Source: Breviolum minutum Mf 1.05b.01
Lineage: Eukaryota; Sar; Dinophyceae; Suessiales; Symbiodiniaceae
Assembly: GCA_000507305.1 (NCBI GenBank)
Contig: DF240499.1
Coordinates: forward strand, 15,001-79,000
Direction of reading: 5' to 3'
Length of the DNA: 64,000 nucleotides
Made by a program: the position numbers and the translations under genes. Positions 1-11,316 of the stretch are shown piece by piece. Below the pieces are notes generated by a model that ran no database searches, was not told where the DNA came from, and saw only the letters and a list, made by a program, of their open reading frames with translations. How positions within the stretch are numbered: the stretch's first letter is position 1; each line of letters starts with the position of its first letter.

Positions 1-450
1 TAACTCCATTTAAAACTGTTTTTTTTTGGGCCCACCTTTGTACTAATTATCACTTCCCAAGCATTCATATTGAAAAAGATGATCGTCATTTTCAGCGATT
101 CCAATCTCTGAGGAGCCACACCTTCTAGTAAAGACGTGAAGCCTTTACCCAACGGATTCTTTGGAAGACTCAATTCCTTTGCTGTCCGAAAAAACCGGCA
201 AAAAAGAGGAAAAAAAAATGACTGGAAGATTCTCACACAAAAAAGGGGCTGTTTCTGAACATGAAAGCATCTCTTTTCGAAGTCATCAAGTTTTATTGAG
301 ATAGAGAGTTTTAAGAACCAATCCATTTGAAATAAGAAAAAAATAAAAAAGACACATAATTGTTCAAGTGTTTCTTATTTTTGAACAGTCCAAGCCCAAC
401 AACGGCTTAACAACAATACATTTAACAGCTTAACCACTTACAGCAACACC
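1..450. other. 3' flank / probable 3' UTR of the LRR gene
   Basis: No coding island is visible. On the minus strand this follows the stop codon of the terminal exon at 451-563. It is AT-rich with several A and T runs, as expected for a 3' UTR and downstream spacer. No polyadenylation signal can be assigned. Confidence 0.35.
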
Positions 451-563
451 TTATATACAAAACAGCTGGTACATGTTGTCTACAGCTCCAAGGGACTCAA
501 CAACAGTCCAAGCATCTTGTAGGAAAGGACAGTTCTGCAGTCCAGCACCCAAGGCTTTAGCAC
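451..563 (-). CDS. Terminal exon of a leucine-rich-repeat protein (RNI type)
   Basis: Reads GAKALGAGLQNCPFLQ, the G-A-x-A-L-x-x-x-L half of a ribonuclease-inhibitor-type LRR, then a short C-terminal tail ending NMYQLFCI and a TGA/TAA-type stop at 451. The acceptor is AG|G at 563/564. The exon starts in phase 1, which matches the donor of the exon at 1625-1723; the splice restores the repeat motif D-I-G-A-A-G-A-K-A-L. LRRs of this type usually mediate protein binding; the partner is unknown. Family is recognised from motif only. Confidence 0.68.
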
Positions 564-1624
564 CTTCCCGAGATTGGGTTATGAGATGTGGATGTGCATG
601 TGAGGATGCTGTATAGGAGATAGGATTATATATAAGATTTTTCAAATTTGGGTTCATGTAAAATGGGTTGGTGAATATATACTGGATTGGATCATGATAC
701 TGGTTGGTTAAAATATCGCAGTTTAAATACACAAAATTCATGAAATACTCGTTGATTAATTACGAATCCTTATATGCTAGTTTATCTTATAAAGCCTGTA
801 TAAATGGGTAGGATTGCACGCCCTAAATAACCTTAACAACCAGGAGCCATTTTTTCACTGCTCACATTTGCTTAAACCTATAGCTCCATAATCTTAATTT
901 AGAGGTCGGTACATCGGAGGACCCCTTTTGGTCCCACTTGTTTGATGGAAGGAAATCACTGTTGGAAACAAAGCTGCTTTTCGATCTAGAAAACAAACAC
1001 AATCCAAAATTTGAACATCCTGAATCCTCAAGACCTTTTTCAAAGCTCTGACCAGCCAACAAAAAACAGTGGATTGACAGAATTTGGAAAAAACTAAACT
1101 CATCCGTCTAAAATCTCAGGATCAAGTTTGATCGCTTAGCTAAGGGGCTATGCCATTTTCAGGAGAAACTAAACGTATGTTTGGCCAAAACCTCCCTGAC
1201 ATCAACATGTATAGAACAAAAAATCCAAAGACAAACAGCTGGAACCAGAATTTTCAAACGGGTGATTTTCATGGTTAGTGCCAGTTTTGAGATAAGAAAC
1301 CATCCCCCAAAAGATACAGGTTTCATCTTAAACTCTGCCCGGTTAGAAGTATAATTCCATCCACTAGACCAGGCAATTGAGCTGAATGTCATCTCTTTTC
1401 ACTGCCATGTTTTTTCCACATGTGTCGAATTATTTAAGGATGCAAATAGCTCGAAGCATTCGAATCTTTACCCCCCAAAACTTTGGAACAAAAAAACAAA
1501 TCTTCAACAGTAACAAAACCAATCTTCCAAACCCCATCCCAGCAGGTCTCACCCTTAAAAAAACTTGTTTTCCCTCGCCCCAAAAAGTCATGGGCGAATC
1601 ATATAAATCGCATGTTTGACCCAC

Positions 1625-1723
1625 CTGCAGCACCAATATCGTTCTCATCTAAAATGATCGTCTGCAATTTCTCTCCACATCCCATGGCAAAGGCATTCGC
1701 CAAAGCTACAGCTCCCCCATTAC
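1625..1723 (-). CDS. LRR exon (RNI type)
   Basis: 99 nt, phase 1 to 1. Encodes one and a bit repeats: GGAVALANAF, then KLQTIILDENDIGAA, matching the consensus GAxALAxA...L..L.L..N.IG..G. Acceptor is ctctgag|G, donor is GCAG|gtgggt. Symmetrical phase-1 exons carrying about one LRR each are usual in this class. The join to 451-563 is the strongest domain-level evidence at this end of the window. Confidence 0.68.
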
Positions 1724-2930
1724 CTCAGAGGAGTGGCGGGTCAACTGACATTGGATTCCCATGAAACAAAAAGCTCCGGACGTGTCGGGTAGAAGACCGA
1801 GGGGAATATGTATACAAAAAATCAAGTATATATAATATATATATATACACATAATTATAAAATATATACATATCTATACTTGGCCTCTTTTCAGGGCTTT
1901 TGGCCCGCTGTTGAATTTCAGTGTAGTTGCATAGCATTGCATGAGTGTTGAAGAGTCATGTGCTGTCCACTCAGTTTCCGAGAAACAAGGAGGAATGACT
2001 TCATCACAAATTCAATCACAAACTATTTGGCAATTTATCTTCACATGTGTCCAAACGATGATTTCTGGGAGTTCCAAAAAGCTATGGATATTGAAGGCAA
2101 CCACCTGCTTGGGAAAATTTGTCGAATGAAGGACCTATACGTACATTTACGCACAACAACATGAACATTACTAACACATGTTCGACAATCACCATGATAG
2201 GACTTAGTTGTTCTGTGTACATAAAATATTAAAATATCAAGATAATGCATGTAAAACAATGTCACCCAAAAGCATACACTTTATGAGTTTGTCACAGTTC
2301 TGACACGGAGGTCACTCTCTTTGATAGGTTCTGCTTGGTAACTCTAAGTCGAAAAGGGCCCACAATTGCATCCCTTATTCTACAGAGTGTAGTTGTTTCA
2401 GTACACCTTTCGGGCAAATACCATTTCCATGCATGTATTCTACATACATTCATGTGCAATCTGACATACTAAATATATATATATATACATTAACGTTTTT
2501 AATCACTCTAGTTATAGACTCTAATTACGCTAAACCTGTATTCTGAATATCTTATCCCCACCACTCTCATGTTTTAATCATACCCATGTTTTCAACCCAA
2601 GCAGCCAATGCCACAGCCCCAAATGCTGAGTTCCTGGCACATGGATTCCATGGATTTTTTTGACCACACACAAACAAGACCGAAATTTGAGAACAAGGAG
2701 AAGAGATTGGAAAAGTGTTGTTTATAGTCTTGTTGAACTTGTTTATTTTGTTTTCGCAAACTGATCAAACTGTGTGCAATTTCTTAATTTTTGGTTGGTT
2801 GGCAAGCATCTCCAAGGAGACAAACAACGTTTCTTTTTTTCAGACTTGCATGATTTACTCCCAAAAACTCAAAAACTCCACACCCCCCAAAAAACACCTC
2901 CCCAAACACACTTGGGGGTTCAAAACGTCA

Positions 2931-3026
2931 AATCTCCATCTTCCAGGCCTCCAAATGTGAAGGATCTTTCACATGATCTGCTTGATAAGCCATTTCCAAT
3001 CCTTCACACATGGCTCTCGCATTGAC
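2931..3026 (-). CDS. LRR-like exon, donor uncertain
   Basis: After acceptor cggcgcag|G the frame reads VNARAMCEGLEMAYQ and later HLEAWKMEI before a stop, which fits the A-x-A-x-x-x-x-L / L-x-x-W-x-M spacing of an RNI-type repeat. It enters in phase 0, matching the donor of 3417-3534. The downstream donor must give phase 1 and is not obvious; GA or GC donors inside the island are possible, so the low coordinate is approximate. Confidence 0.48.
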
Positions 3027-3416
3027 CTGCGCCGTTTTCGAGCAAATAAGGGCACCGGACCTTTTTCGAGTGGTTGGGTGGTTGAGCCTTGCCACAAATA
3101 CAGCTCAACAAAACCCCCGGAAAACTAAGATGACAATTGAAAAAAATCAATTGAAGATGAATCTCCTATTCAAAATCTTGATGTTCCAGCTAGTCATGCT
3201 AGTTTACTGGAGGGTATATATAGTCAAATTGGGAAGCATTTTGTGCCAAGGGGGCTAAAAACAAAACAAATCTTAAAACCACCACGGAATTTTGTCGTTG
3301 TAAAGGAGGAAACTCAGTAGGAAATAGAATCATTTGAGATCACCAAATCAATCAACTTCATTGGCTACCCAAGAAGTTTGGATTGTATACACTGCCTGAA
3401 ACTAAGATTCTCGCAC

Positions 3417-3534
3417 CTGAAACACTGGGGTTGGAATCCATGAATTTCCTGTTGGTGCCTGGCCGAAAATGGCAAACCCTCGGAGCGCCTCGCCAATCTG
3501 ATGAAAGGCATATTGCATACTCTTGGGCCTGGAC
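3417..3534 (-). CDS. Exon, unrecognised protein upstream of the LRRs
   Basis: 118 nt, phase 2 to 0; acceptor agctgag|G, donor TTTCAG|gtgcga. Includes QYAFHQIGEALRGF and NSWIPTPVFQ. The incoming phase matches the donor of 4810-4865. No domain recognised. Confidence 0.55.
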
Positions 3535-4809
3535 CTCAGCTCTCTACGTCTTTCTTTTTTAACGTGGATTTTTTGTTGCTGAAGGGTTAGTCCTTGGGTT
3601 CTTAGATCAAGAGATTTGAATGAAATTTCCAAATAGATTGGTGGACATAAAAGAATTATTAGTGGAAATGAATTTGTATGGACATGATTTTGGGTGATTG
3701 TCTAATTAGATATGGCCAATTGATCATACTTAATTTGCGGACCTGAATTGTTGCTTGCTGGATTCCACTACCAATTACTTAGTCTATGGGGCCCGTTTTC
3801 TGCCGACAGTTTGGTCAGGACAAAACGGCCCAGAAAAACTGGAAAAAAAACATGAGTTGAACTGGTAGAACTCATGACATTTCAACAGTATTGTGTTGAA
3901 TTGCAGTTCAATGGGTTCAGAATATCTGCTTTACAAATATGTGTTGCAAAGAATTTGTTCACCAGCAACTGAGCCAGAAGTTGAAATCCAGGGCTTGAGC
4001 ACCAGAAATTGACAGATTGAAAACACAAAAAAAAAACATCGACATGTCTAAACTCACGAAACAAAGCGAGGATCTTCAAAATACAACTGCAAGAGATGTA
4101 TGTATATAAAATAGCTATATTAATCTTCTACATATACATACGATATATATGCATGTTTATAATTGTGGTGTTTTGGGTTGCTGAAAAATAACCAAGGTGC
4201 CACATGAGATTCTTTCGAAGCTCCACGAATTCACTGTCCACTAACCTGAGGTTTCAAGGGACGGTGATGACTTTTGGAACGGAAGTCTTTTAGGGAATTT
4301 TGATAATCATTGTTGGAATGTTGTTGTAATTGTTGCAATGTCTTCATTAGCAATATTGATTGCATTACAAAGGGATTTTTGGAACGTTGTTGTGATGTAG
4401 TGATCGTTGTTGGTGAATTTTGATATTTTTCAGGATCTCTGTAAAGGTAAATTTTGATGATTTTGATGAACTTTTTGGCTGGTCATTTGTCATGATTTGT
4501 GTTTGGGTATTTGGGGAGGGGGAGTTCTTGGGTTTCCTCTACCTTTTTGGGACGTGAAATTGCTGTGGCTGCGTTGCGCTTTGTCCGGACCCGAGGCCCA
4601 AGGCCCAAGGCCCACTTCAATTTGCTAACATTCTTCGGGAGGAAGAATGTGAGGATCCCAACAAAGAAACAAATTCGGACAATATTTAGTTATACATCTA
4701 AATCAATATATATTCAAATCTGATTTTGCTTTGAAGAACATGAAGACATTACCTTCAGCTGATGTGTTTTCAGGTATAAATCATGGTTTTGTTTCTGGTT
4801 GATGCACAC

Positions 4810-4865
4810 GATCCAGAACCATTTTGCAGCTCAAGTGGCGCTGCCATCTCTTCCATTTCGGATGC
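4810..4865 (-). CDS. Exon, unrecognised acidic segment
   Basis: 56 nt, phase 0 to 2; acceptor gtttttcag|G is strong, donor is GGATC|gtgtgc. Encodes ASEMEEMAAPLELQNGSGS. Phases match both neighbours (5770-5883 and 3417-3534). A second frame is also open, so the frame rests on phase. Confidence 0.55.
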
Positions 4866-5769
4866 CTGAAAAACGCTAGAGGGCCAGTTAGATTCAAACT
4901 GACAACTGCTGATTGTCAAGCGAACATGGTTCCTGGGGTGTATTGGAAGCGGCCCACAAAAAGTTCAAAAAAAAGAGAGACTTTCACATATGTTTTGCAA
5001 AAAAAGAGGTCAGTTTGGCAAATTTCACACATGCATTCCACTGCATGTACCACTTTCATGCTTTATGAATGTCTCGTTTTCATCTTGCAAACATTATCTT
5101 ATACTCATGCATATGCCACCTGTCTTCTTTCAACCACCACGTGAATCCTTTGACAAGAACTTCCGACCCTATGTCAAAATGTCAAAACATATTCAATAAA
5201 ACTTGTCAGTTGGGATGTTTCTGCTCCCAACCGGGATCCCAACTTGACAAAGCAACATTTACAACCAACCTCAACCGTTGACTCATACATCTTGGGTGCC
5301 TCCCTCCCTGGATGCCAGTAACCACCAGGATGACATTACTTGTTTAGTAAAGGGTTCCAACCTAAACCTTCATTTGCCACCGGCATCCTAGGCTGGGGGG
5401 TATAGTTCAAAATGATACCCTCGTCAAAAACCAACATCATGCAACAAACAAATCATCCCAGCAAGTTGTTCAAGAGAATCATAATGAGGACAGTTGGACA
5501 ACTTTGGACATCAATTTCCTGGAGTTTGGAATAGAATCATGTTCATCGATTTCCTGGAGTTGGATAGTTGGATACTTTGATTCCTGATGATACTTTGGGA
5601 TAGTTTATTTTTTGTTTGTTTAAACTTTAAACCAACCATTTTTTGCCTGTACAGGTGTTTTTTGACCAACAACAAAATCTTTACCAACCATGTTTTTTTA
5701 CCAACCATTTTGGATCGTTGGATCTTTTTAGACTCCGGATCCCATTTTTTTTCCCGTTCAAAAAGGTAC

Positions 5770-5883
5770 CTTGGACTTGGCGCGTTCCACGATGTCCGAG
5801 TCGCGGGCGATGTCCATCTCCTGCCATGGAAGATGGGACCGAAATCGAAGTTCCACCGTAGGAAATTCCATAGGAATTCGTAC
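5770..5883 (-). CDS. Exon, unrecognised protein; 3' splice site next to a MITE
   Basis: 114 nt, exactly 38 codons, phase 0 to 0; acceptor ctagaaaag|G, donor TCCAAG|gtacct. Reads VRIPMEFPTVELRF to DIVERAKSK. Phases fit 7191-7277 upstream and 4810-4865 downstream. A family A MITE ends five bases beyond the splice site on the intron side. Confidence 0.66.
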
Positions 5884-5888
5884 CTTTT

Positions 5889-5987
5889 CTAGTTGGCGGT
5901 CCCCATTTGAAAGATATGATCGTCAAAATGGGTTCATCTTCACCATAATAGGGGTGAAAATAAACAATCTTTGAAACCACCACCTAG
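5889..5987. mobile_element. Family A MITE, copy with TTTT target duplication
   Basis: 99-bp element with terminal inverted repeats CTAGTTGG(C/T)GGT and TTTGAAACCACCACCTAG, flanked by TTTT on both sides. Internal TCAAAATGGG...AGGGGTGAAAATAAA is shared with other copies in this window. No coding capacity. Confidence 0.8.
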
Positions 5988-6378
5988 TTTTTGTGTTTTT
6001 GTTTATAGGCAACTGGTTGGTTTTCCTGTTTTTAGGAGTAAAGTTGATGGAAATGGAAACAGCAACTTGTCTGAAAAAGGCCTGAGGAATTTCAGCAACA
6101 TTTCTGGATTTTGCGTACTATGTATGTTGGTCTACAGGAGTCTCATGAAAAATCTGGTCAAATTACTATAGTTCCTAGACCTTAGCATTTTGAAGGTGGA
6201 TTCCCTGATTCTAAACCACCATTTGGGGTGATGGATGTTTTCTACATGATTTGGCCCGTCCTACTGTTGATGGTTCAGAAATCCTGCACCAGTTAAGTAG
6301 ATGCTTTATCCCACTATTTACAAGGTTTAAAATTTTACATCCCGGGTGGTTTTGCAAAATTTCTGAAACATCAACAGT

Positions 6379-6471
6379 ACCCATAGGATCCATGTATGGT
6401 GTATTTACCTACATTTGGCTTAAATTCATGGTAAATGTAGGTAAATATACCAGTCCCATGGATCCTACGGG
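6379..6471. mobile_element. Family C palindromic element
   Basis: Long inverted repeat: CCCATAGGATCCATG, then TATTTACCTACATTTGG on one arm and GTAAATGTAGGTAAATATACC, CATGGATCCTACGGG on the other. Similar copies at 7.0, 7.3, 9.7, 23.3, 25.3, 27.8 and 50.3 kb. Confidence 0.75.
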
Positions 6472-7043
6472 GTATATGAAGGGCAAATCCCTCAAAATTA
6501 CCATGACTTTTTAGCATCAACTTTGACCCCCCGCCGGGTCGATTTTCTGGAGGTGGGGCTCCTCGAGATCAGCTCGCACCATTGTAAAGGGCCTCAAGGT
6601 ACTTCTGCTTGGCGGCATACATAATACCAAGAATACATGTGCAAAACATCTCGTTTTTGTTGGTCCCTTTTTTTTCTATACAACATATCATATAGATCCA
6701 TTGCGGGTCCTTGTTTTCGTTTTTTTCTGTTGTGTCAATACGAAATCAACATATCAACAAAAACATACAATAACGTTAGCTTCCAACTCCTTTCTTAACG
6801 TTAAAAATTCACCCCATGGAACCGACATTCACATTCGCGGTTCCAAGCTTTCATGGGAGTTGGAGACTATATCACGCCGAAATCTTCTTGAAACTTCCGG
6901 GTGGTTGGAACAAATCCAACATTTCACCCGAATCTCCAGGCAATTACCAACTTCAGATATGAATCTGAGCCAACTCCAATCTGGATCTTTAAATACATAG
7001 ACGGTATGGGAAACCAACCCCATGTTTCTTCCAAAAAATACTC

Positions 7044-7160
7044 CCATAGGATCCATGGGACGATTCTAACATTTACCTATGAATTTACACTAAAAAATTA
7101 AAATCAACAATTTTTATGTAGGTAAATAATCCATACATCCCATGGATCTCCTATGAAACG
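7044..7160. mobile_element. Family C palindromic element (diverged)
   Basis: CCCATAGGATCCATGGGAC near one end and CATCCCATGGATCTCCTATG at the other, with ACATTTACCTATG and TATGTAGGTAAATA arms. Diverged copy, non-coding. Confidence 0.65.
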
Positions 7161-7190
7161 ATTGGATCCCTTTTTTTGCGTCCCAGGAAC

Positions 7191-7277
7191 TCTCCATCCT
7201 TCAACTGCAATAGCCAAATCTGTGGGACGGAGCCGAGGACTTCCTGGAGCTTTAGACGTTTGCGGGGGATTGTGGGC
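7191..7277 (-). CDS. Exon, unrecognised protein
   Basis: 87 nt, 29 codons, phase 0 to 0; acceptor tctccaag|G, donor TGGAGA|gttcct. Encodes AHNPPQTSKAPGSPRLRP then TDLAIAVEGWR. Spliced to 5770-5883 it gives AVEGWR-VRIPMEF in frame. A strong acceptor-like site also exists on the plus strand, so strand depends on the chain. Confidence 0.58.
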
Positions 7278-7335
7278 CTTGGAGATGTGTTGAGCTTGTT
7301 GTTTTTTTTGTTGGGGGGGGGAAGGATCCTCCAAC

Positions 7336-7424
7336 ACCCATAGGATCCATGTATATTTACCTACATTTGCCATAAAAATCAACCAAATGTAGTGAACTAT
7401 ACCATACGTGGATCTTTTGGGACA
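7336..7424. mobile_element. Family C palindromic element
   Basis: CACCCATAGGATCCATG, TATTTACCTACATTTG, then AACCAAATGTAG and ACGTGGATC; arms are complementary. Only about 60 bp from the exon at 7191-7277. Confidence 0.65.
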
Positions 7425-7829
7425 TGGAAAAAACGTGTTTGTTTACGAAGATCCCGGATCCAAAAGAAACAGTTATAAACACAATGGAAGGTGCTGATCT
7501 TGTTGATTTACATGTCTGCAAAAAAGTTTCTGTGAAGATTCAAATCTTTGTACATGTGATCTGTGGACCAAAAAGATTAAAAAGACAAAGAAAACACTCA
7601 CTTCGACCAATAAACCCACTTCCAACGTTAAAACCCCAACTTTTCAACAACCACACGCACCTCACACTCCAAGCCAAAAAAAATACAACACCCCAAAGTA
7701 AACAACTTCTCAAACTCTCCCAAACCAACCCCAAACTTCTATATATTCTCAAAAAACCAACAACCCCAACCAACCCCTGTAACAAGGCCTTCCTTCCCCT
7801 CCCCCTCCCCAACCACCGCCCCCGCGCAC

Positions 7830-7946
7830 CGCCATGTAATTGGTAAAAATCTCGGCGTCTGACATCAGCTTTTGAAGCCCTGCTGAAGCCCAGGAGGCTT
7901 TGACACCTCGTGGAAGTGGCGTCGGGTCACGTGGAAGTTTTTTTCC
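7830..7946 (-). CDS. Exon, unrecognised protein
   Basis: 117 nt, 39 codons, phase 0 to 0; acceptor ttttctgtcag|G is very good, donor ATGGCG|gtgcgc. Reads LPRGVKASWASAGLQKLM and DAEIFTNYMA, matching phase with 7191-7277. A G/C-rich tract in the following intron is low complexity. Confidence 0.63.
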
Positions 7947-8717
7947 CTGACAGAAAACGCAACCGCAGGGTTTTTGAAAAATCCCCCCCAAAAAAATCGG
8001 GCAGATTACTGTACCTGGTGTTGACCATTTATTTGTTGTTTTGAACAAAATTGGTTTTGGGCAGGTATTCCGATTCCCCCTGTCTTTTTTGTTTTGGGTT
8101 TCAAGATTTGGTTCTTTGACCTTTCTTTTGGTTGGTCAGAGTTGTTGATTTTCTAGGAGATGATAGTGTTTCCATAAGCGCATAGGGACTGCAACAAGGG
8201 AAGAAAACAACTAAAGGGAAGACTACTTTGGCATCGTGTTTCTCCTATTATCCATCTTCGGGGTCAAAGTGTCTAAGTGCTCATATCCGATCACTACTCC
8301 AAATGCCTTCAGGTGGAATATGACGAGCTGCGACACTAGAAGCAATTTGTAGGGAACATTGAACACAGTGTCAAACCAACGCATGAAATTGTTTCAAACG
8401 ATTTATGCATCTGTCTTGAGAATATGTGTGTGTGTGTGCTTCTCAAAATATCAGGATCCCCTGTTCTTGGAAAGTGCTGCCGGAAACAAACTCACTGCAG
8501 AACACAAGGGAGAGGAATGAAATTTTACAGGGTCCTCATATCCATACCATTGGTCTGCCTGCCCTATCAACTCTGACTCTCCATCATGATCAAAATTGAT
8601 CAAAAATTGGACTTATAGTTGTTCAATGACCCCTTTCTTCCAGATTCATTGACGCTGAAACCTGCGCAAATCAAGCGTGTTTTTTTTAAAGACATGTATG
8701 GCATGGAAGATATGTAG

Positions 8718-8822
8718 TGCTAGTTGGTGGATGAACCAACCCATCTGCAAAAATATGCTCGTCAAATTGGATCATCTTTCCCAGGGGTGAAAATTTCTAA
8801 AAACCTTTAAATCCACCACCCT
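8718..8822. mobile_element. Family A MITE, degenerate
   Basis: CTAGTTGGTGGATGAACCAACCCAT..., TCAAATTGGATCATC, AGGGGTGAAAAT and a worn right end CCACCACCCTTA. Matches the family A layout with several mismatches. Confidence 0.6.
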
Positions 8823-8869
8823 TAGAGTGGGGATGACATGGATGATGTGGAGATTTTCATTCGCCTCAC

Positions 8870-8932
8870 CTGGAGCTTTCATCATGACTTCCACTTTCAA
8901 ATCGCTTCGGGGTGGACGATACGTCTTTTCTC
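8870..8932 (-). CDS. Exon, unrecognised protein
   Basis: 63 nt, phase 1 to 1; acceptor gctttgcctcag|G, donor GCTCCAG|gtgagg is close to ideal. Encodes EKTYRPPRSDLKVEVMMKAP. Phase fits the donor of 9180-9253. Another open frame (DVSSTPKRFESG) cannot be excluded. The exon linking it to 7830-7946 was not found. Confidence 0.57.
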
Positions 8933-9179
8933 CTGAGGCAAAGCTGGTTTTACGTTGAACCACATCATAACTGCCGCTGACCTCCGTGAATTGATCTTGC
9001 AAAAAGTTGAGTTACAATCAAACTTATCGAGTTTTTGGGTGTTCAATGTTTGAATATGTACTTGTTATGTTACATGGTCAAAGTGTTGAAAATTCTCAGA
9101 CTATACCATGAAAGTGTCACGCAAATAACACTCACTTGGATGATTATGATTGAATGAAAGGATTTTATCCTGGACTTAC

Positions 9180-9253
9180 TGGCTGCCATGTCATATTTCA
9201 AACAATATGCGGCATGGATCATGGGTTCGCCCCCACAAAAAGGGTCCAAAAAC
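9180..9253 (-). CDS. Exon, unrecognised protein
   Basis: 74 nt, phase 2 to 1; acceptor gcgtgtcag|G, donor GCAGCCA|gtaagt. Encodes FLDPFCGGEPMIHAAYCLKY then DMAA. Phases fit both neighbours. Confidence 0.57.
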
Positions 9254-9355
9254 CTGACACGCAACTTGGTGACTTTCTGGGTTTCAAGTACTTTTCCGAA
9301 TCATCACCACCTGACCAATACCACTTCTATTGAGTATGACTAGAACGACTCCTAT

Positions 9356-9458
9356 GACTAGGTGGTGGTTCAGCAACCCGTTTGAAACTCGTCAAATTGG
9401 ATTGGATCTCCCCAATTTTGGCGGGGAAACAATGATAAAAATATCTAAAAAACATTAA
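9356..9458. mobile_element. Family A MITE, right end lost
   Basis: Starts CTAGGTGGTGGTTCAGCAACCC, then GTCAAATTGGAT and a recognisable middle, but lacks the terminal CCACCACCTAG. Confidence 0.55.
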
Positions 9459-9583
9459 ACACATGGGTAGAACATGAAAAAAACATGCAATCAATCCACC
9501 AGTAATTTGAAGATATTTCTAAGGTGAATCTCGATTTTTTTCCCCAACAAAATGGGCCGAAACTTTTTTCGCCGTTTTTTCAC

Positions 9584-9645
9584 CGTCCTGTGATCGAATC
9601 TTCAGAGTCACTAGGCGTGGGTGGAAGCGACTGCTCCACCGGATC
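9584..9645 (-). CDS. Exon, low-complexity Pro/Ser/acidic segment
   Basis: 62 nt, phase 0 to 2; acceptor cagcctcctccag|G, donor GGACG|gtgaaa. Encodes DPVEQSLPPTPSDSEDSITG, a likely disordered, phosphorylatable stretch. A longer version with an acceptor 32 bp upstream is possible. The plus strand also has open frames here. Confidence 0.5.
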
Positions 9646-9745
9646 CTGGAGGAGGCTGGAGGATGGTGGGTCACGACCTCCCAGCTATGAGGAACCATCA
9701 TTAGACTCATATATATATATATATGATATATATATATATATTTGC

Positions 9746-9850
9746 ACCCATATATGATCCATGGGAATGGTATATATTTATATACATTTGGTTGATGTTT
9801 ATGGTAAATGTATGGTAAATATACCATACTTTGCATGGATCCAATGGATA
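9746..9850. mobile_element. Family C element flanked by (TA)n
   Basis: GATCCATGGGAATGGTATAT...ACATTTGGTTGATG and GTAAATATACCATAC...CATGGATCC form a palindrome. TA microsatellites sit immediately on both sides (9709-9742 and 9848-9877), suggesting insertion into or growth of a TA tract. Confidence 0.72.
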
Positions 9851-10216
9851 TATATATATATAATATATATATATTATAGATGGCCCGAAAAGCACTTCCA
9901 AAGAATATCAATATAAACTTCGAACACAAATAACATCGAAATATGTAACTGCACTATTCCTTCAAGTTTTAGTATTGCGCCCAAAAATTGCCATCCCAAA
10001 AGGAAAGCAGTCTTCCAACCATCATTTTTCAGGAGCTATGTTTAACTTAGGGGTTGTCAAATGCTACTAGAAGATGGTATCACGCTTGAATTGAGGGGAT
10101 ATAATAAGTTCCAAATGGTGCTTTTTTCCATGATGCTTGGAGCTAGTTTTGAATTGAAATATCTTTTGAGATATCCAGCTGTGAAGAATCCGTGAAAATC
10201 AGGTCTCAAACTCAAA

Positions 10217-10310
10217 CTACAACTGGTTGGTGGTTTCAACCCATCTGACAAGTATTAGTAAAAATGGGAATCCTCCCCAAGTAGGGATGAAAGCTTGTCA
10301 GAAACCGTCA
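10217..10310. mobile_element. Family A MITE, partial
   Basis: CTGGTTGGTGGTTTCAACCC, then AGTAAAAATGGGAATC and CCCAAGTAGGGATGAAA; right end diverges. Confidence 0.55.
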
Positions 10311-10594
10311 CAATTCCGCATATCAGTCTCAGCTTTGGGAACTGAAGCAAACTAACGATCCAAGACTCCACAATCTTTACTTCCAAAAAGTGAACCTGTA
10401 GTTGCAATCCAAAAAAATTGCTGGAAACCAACGAAAAAAAAACTGAACAACTAATTGGAATTTTCTAAAACCAAAAAAAACTAATACAGTTCAGCTCACA
10501 AAATGATGCAGCTCACCAAATTGTTCACCAAATAATTCGCTTCACCATCCAGTCGTTCATTTCACCCCAAAAAGTTCACCCAAAAAATCGACAC

Positions 10595-10622
10595 CTCGGG
10601 ACCGGCCAAGAACTTCACAGCC
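10595..10622 (-). CDS. Short exon (28 nt)
   Basis: Phase 2 to 0; acceptor attgtcaccgag|G, donor CCCGAG|gtgtcg. Reads AVKFLAGPE and joins in phase to 11095-11126 and 9584-9645. The overlapping plus-strand frame at 10645-10826 also has a good acceptor, so this is tentative. Confidence 0.4.
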
Positions 10623-11094
10623 CTCGGTGACAATCGTTTTTTGCAGGATTGATTCCAAATGGAGCGACAGAGTCCAATGGGAAAACATTACTAGTATTGA
10701 CATCCCTTGGACACCAAAAAACCCATGGAAACATGAAGATTTTAATCCCCTAAAAATGAGGGTTGTGGGTTCCTATGGATATAATGACATAGATTCACCA
10801 AAATATAGTATATATTCAAATATGTAAATAACATCATATCGTGAATCATCACTGCATTTGTTTGATGAATTTCACAATCTTTTGCATTCTCAAAGACATT
10901 CAAAGCAGCCACAAATAGTCAAAACAAAAACTAGAGATGTTTTGGAACAACAAGCAATGTAAACACATATAATTACTCCGTATCAACTTTCCCTTAAAAA
11001 AGCAAGGAATCTGATCATGGGGCCGTCCAATCTTGTGAACGGCTTTGAGAGGTTAAATCAACTCCTCTCAAAATTCCAGTGACGACATAAATAC

Positions 11095-11126
11095 CTATGT
11101 AAACCTTCCCGGAAGCCCCGAGCCAG
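11095..11126 (-). CDS. Short exon (32 nt)
   Basis: Phase 0 to 2; strong pyrimidine-rich acceptor ttttccatcccag|C, donor ACATAG|gtattt. Encodes LARGFREGLH. The base after AG is not G, unlike most exons here. Confidence 0.4.
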
Positions 11127-11316
11127 CTGGGATGGAAAAACCTCGCATTTTAGTGTTACAATATACAATGCTCACGCCATGTATCACTAAAAAGCACCTC
11201 CAACTAGCTTGTGAACATGTAGACTATCCCCCCAAACAAGAAATCATCACTTAAACTTAGAAAACACCCAGATCATCGCATTGTTGGAATGCTTTTTTTG
11301 ACATTTTCGTTTTTTC

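Noticed and set aside
564-1624. Coding-like frames at 862-1103 and 1159-1392 on the minus strand
   Set aside because: The exons at 1625-1723 and 451-563 join directly and restore the LRR motif; these frames would interrupt it and lack AG|G acceptors.
4540-4660. GC-rich island with open frames on both strands (REIAVAALRFVRTR on plus)
   Set aside because: No AG|G acceptor fits, and the exons on either side already join in phase without it.
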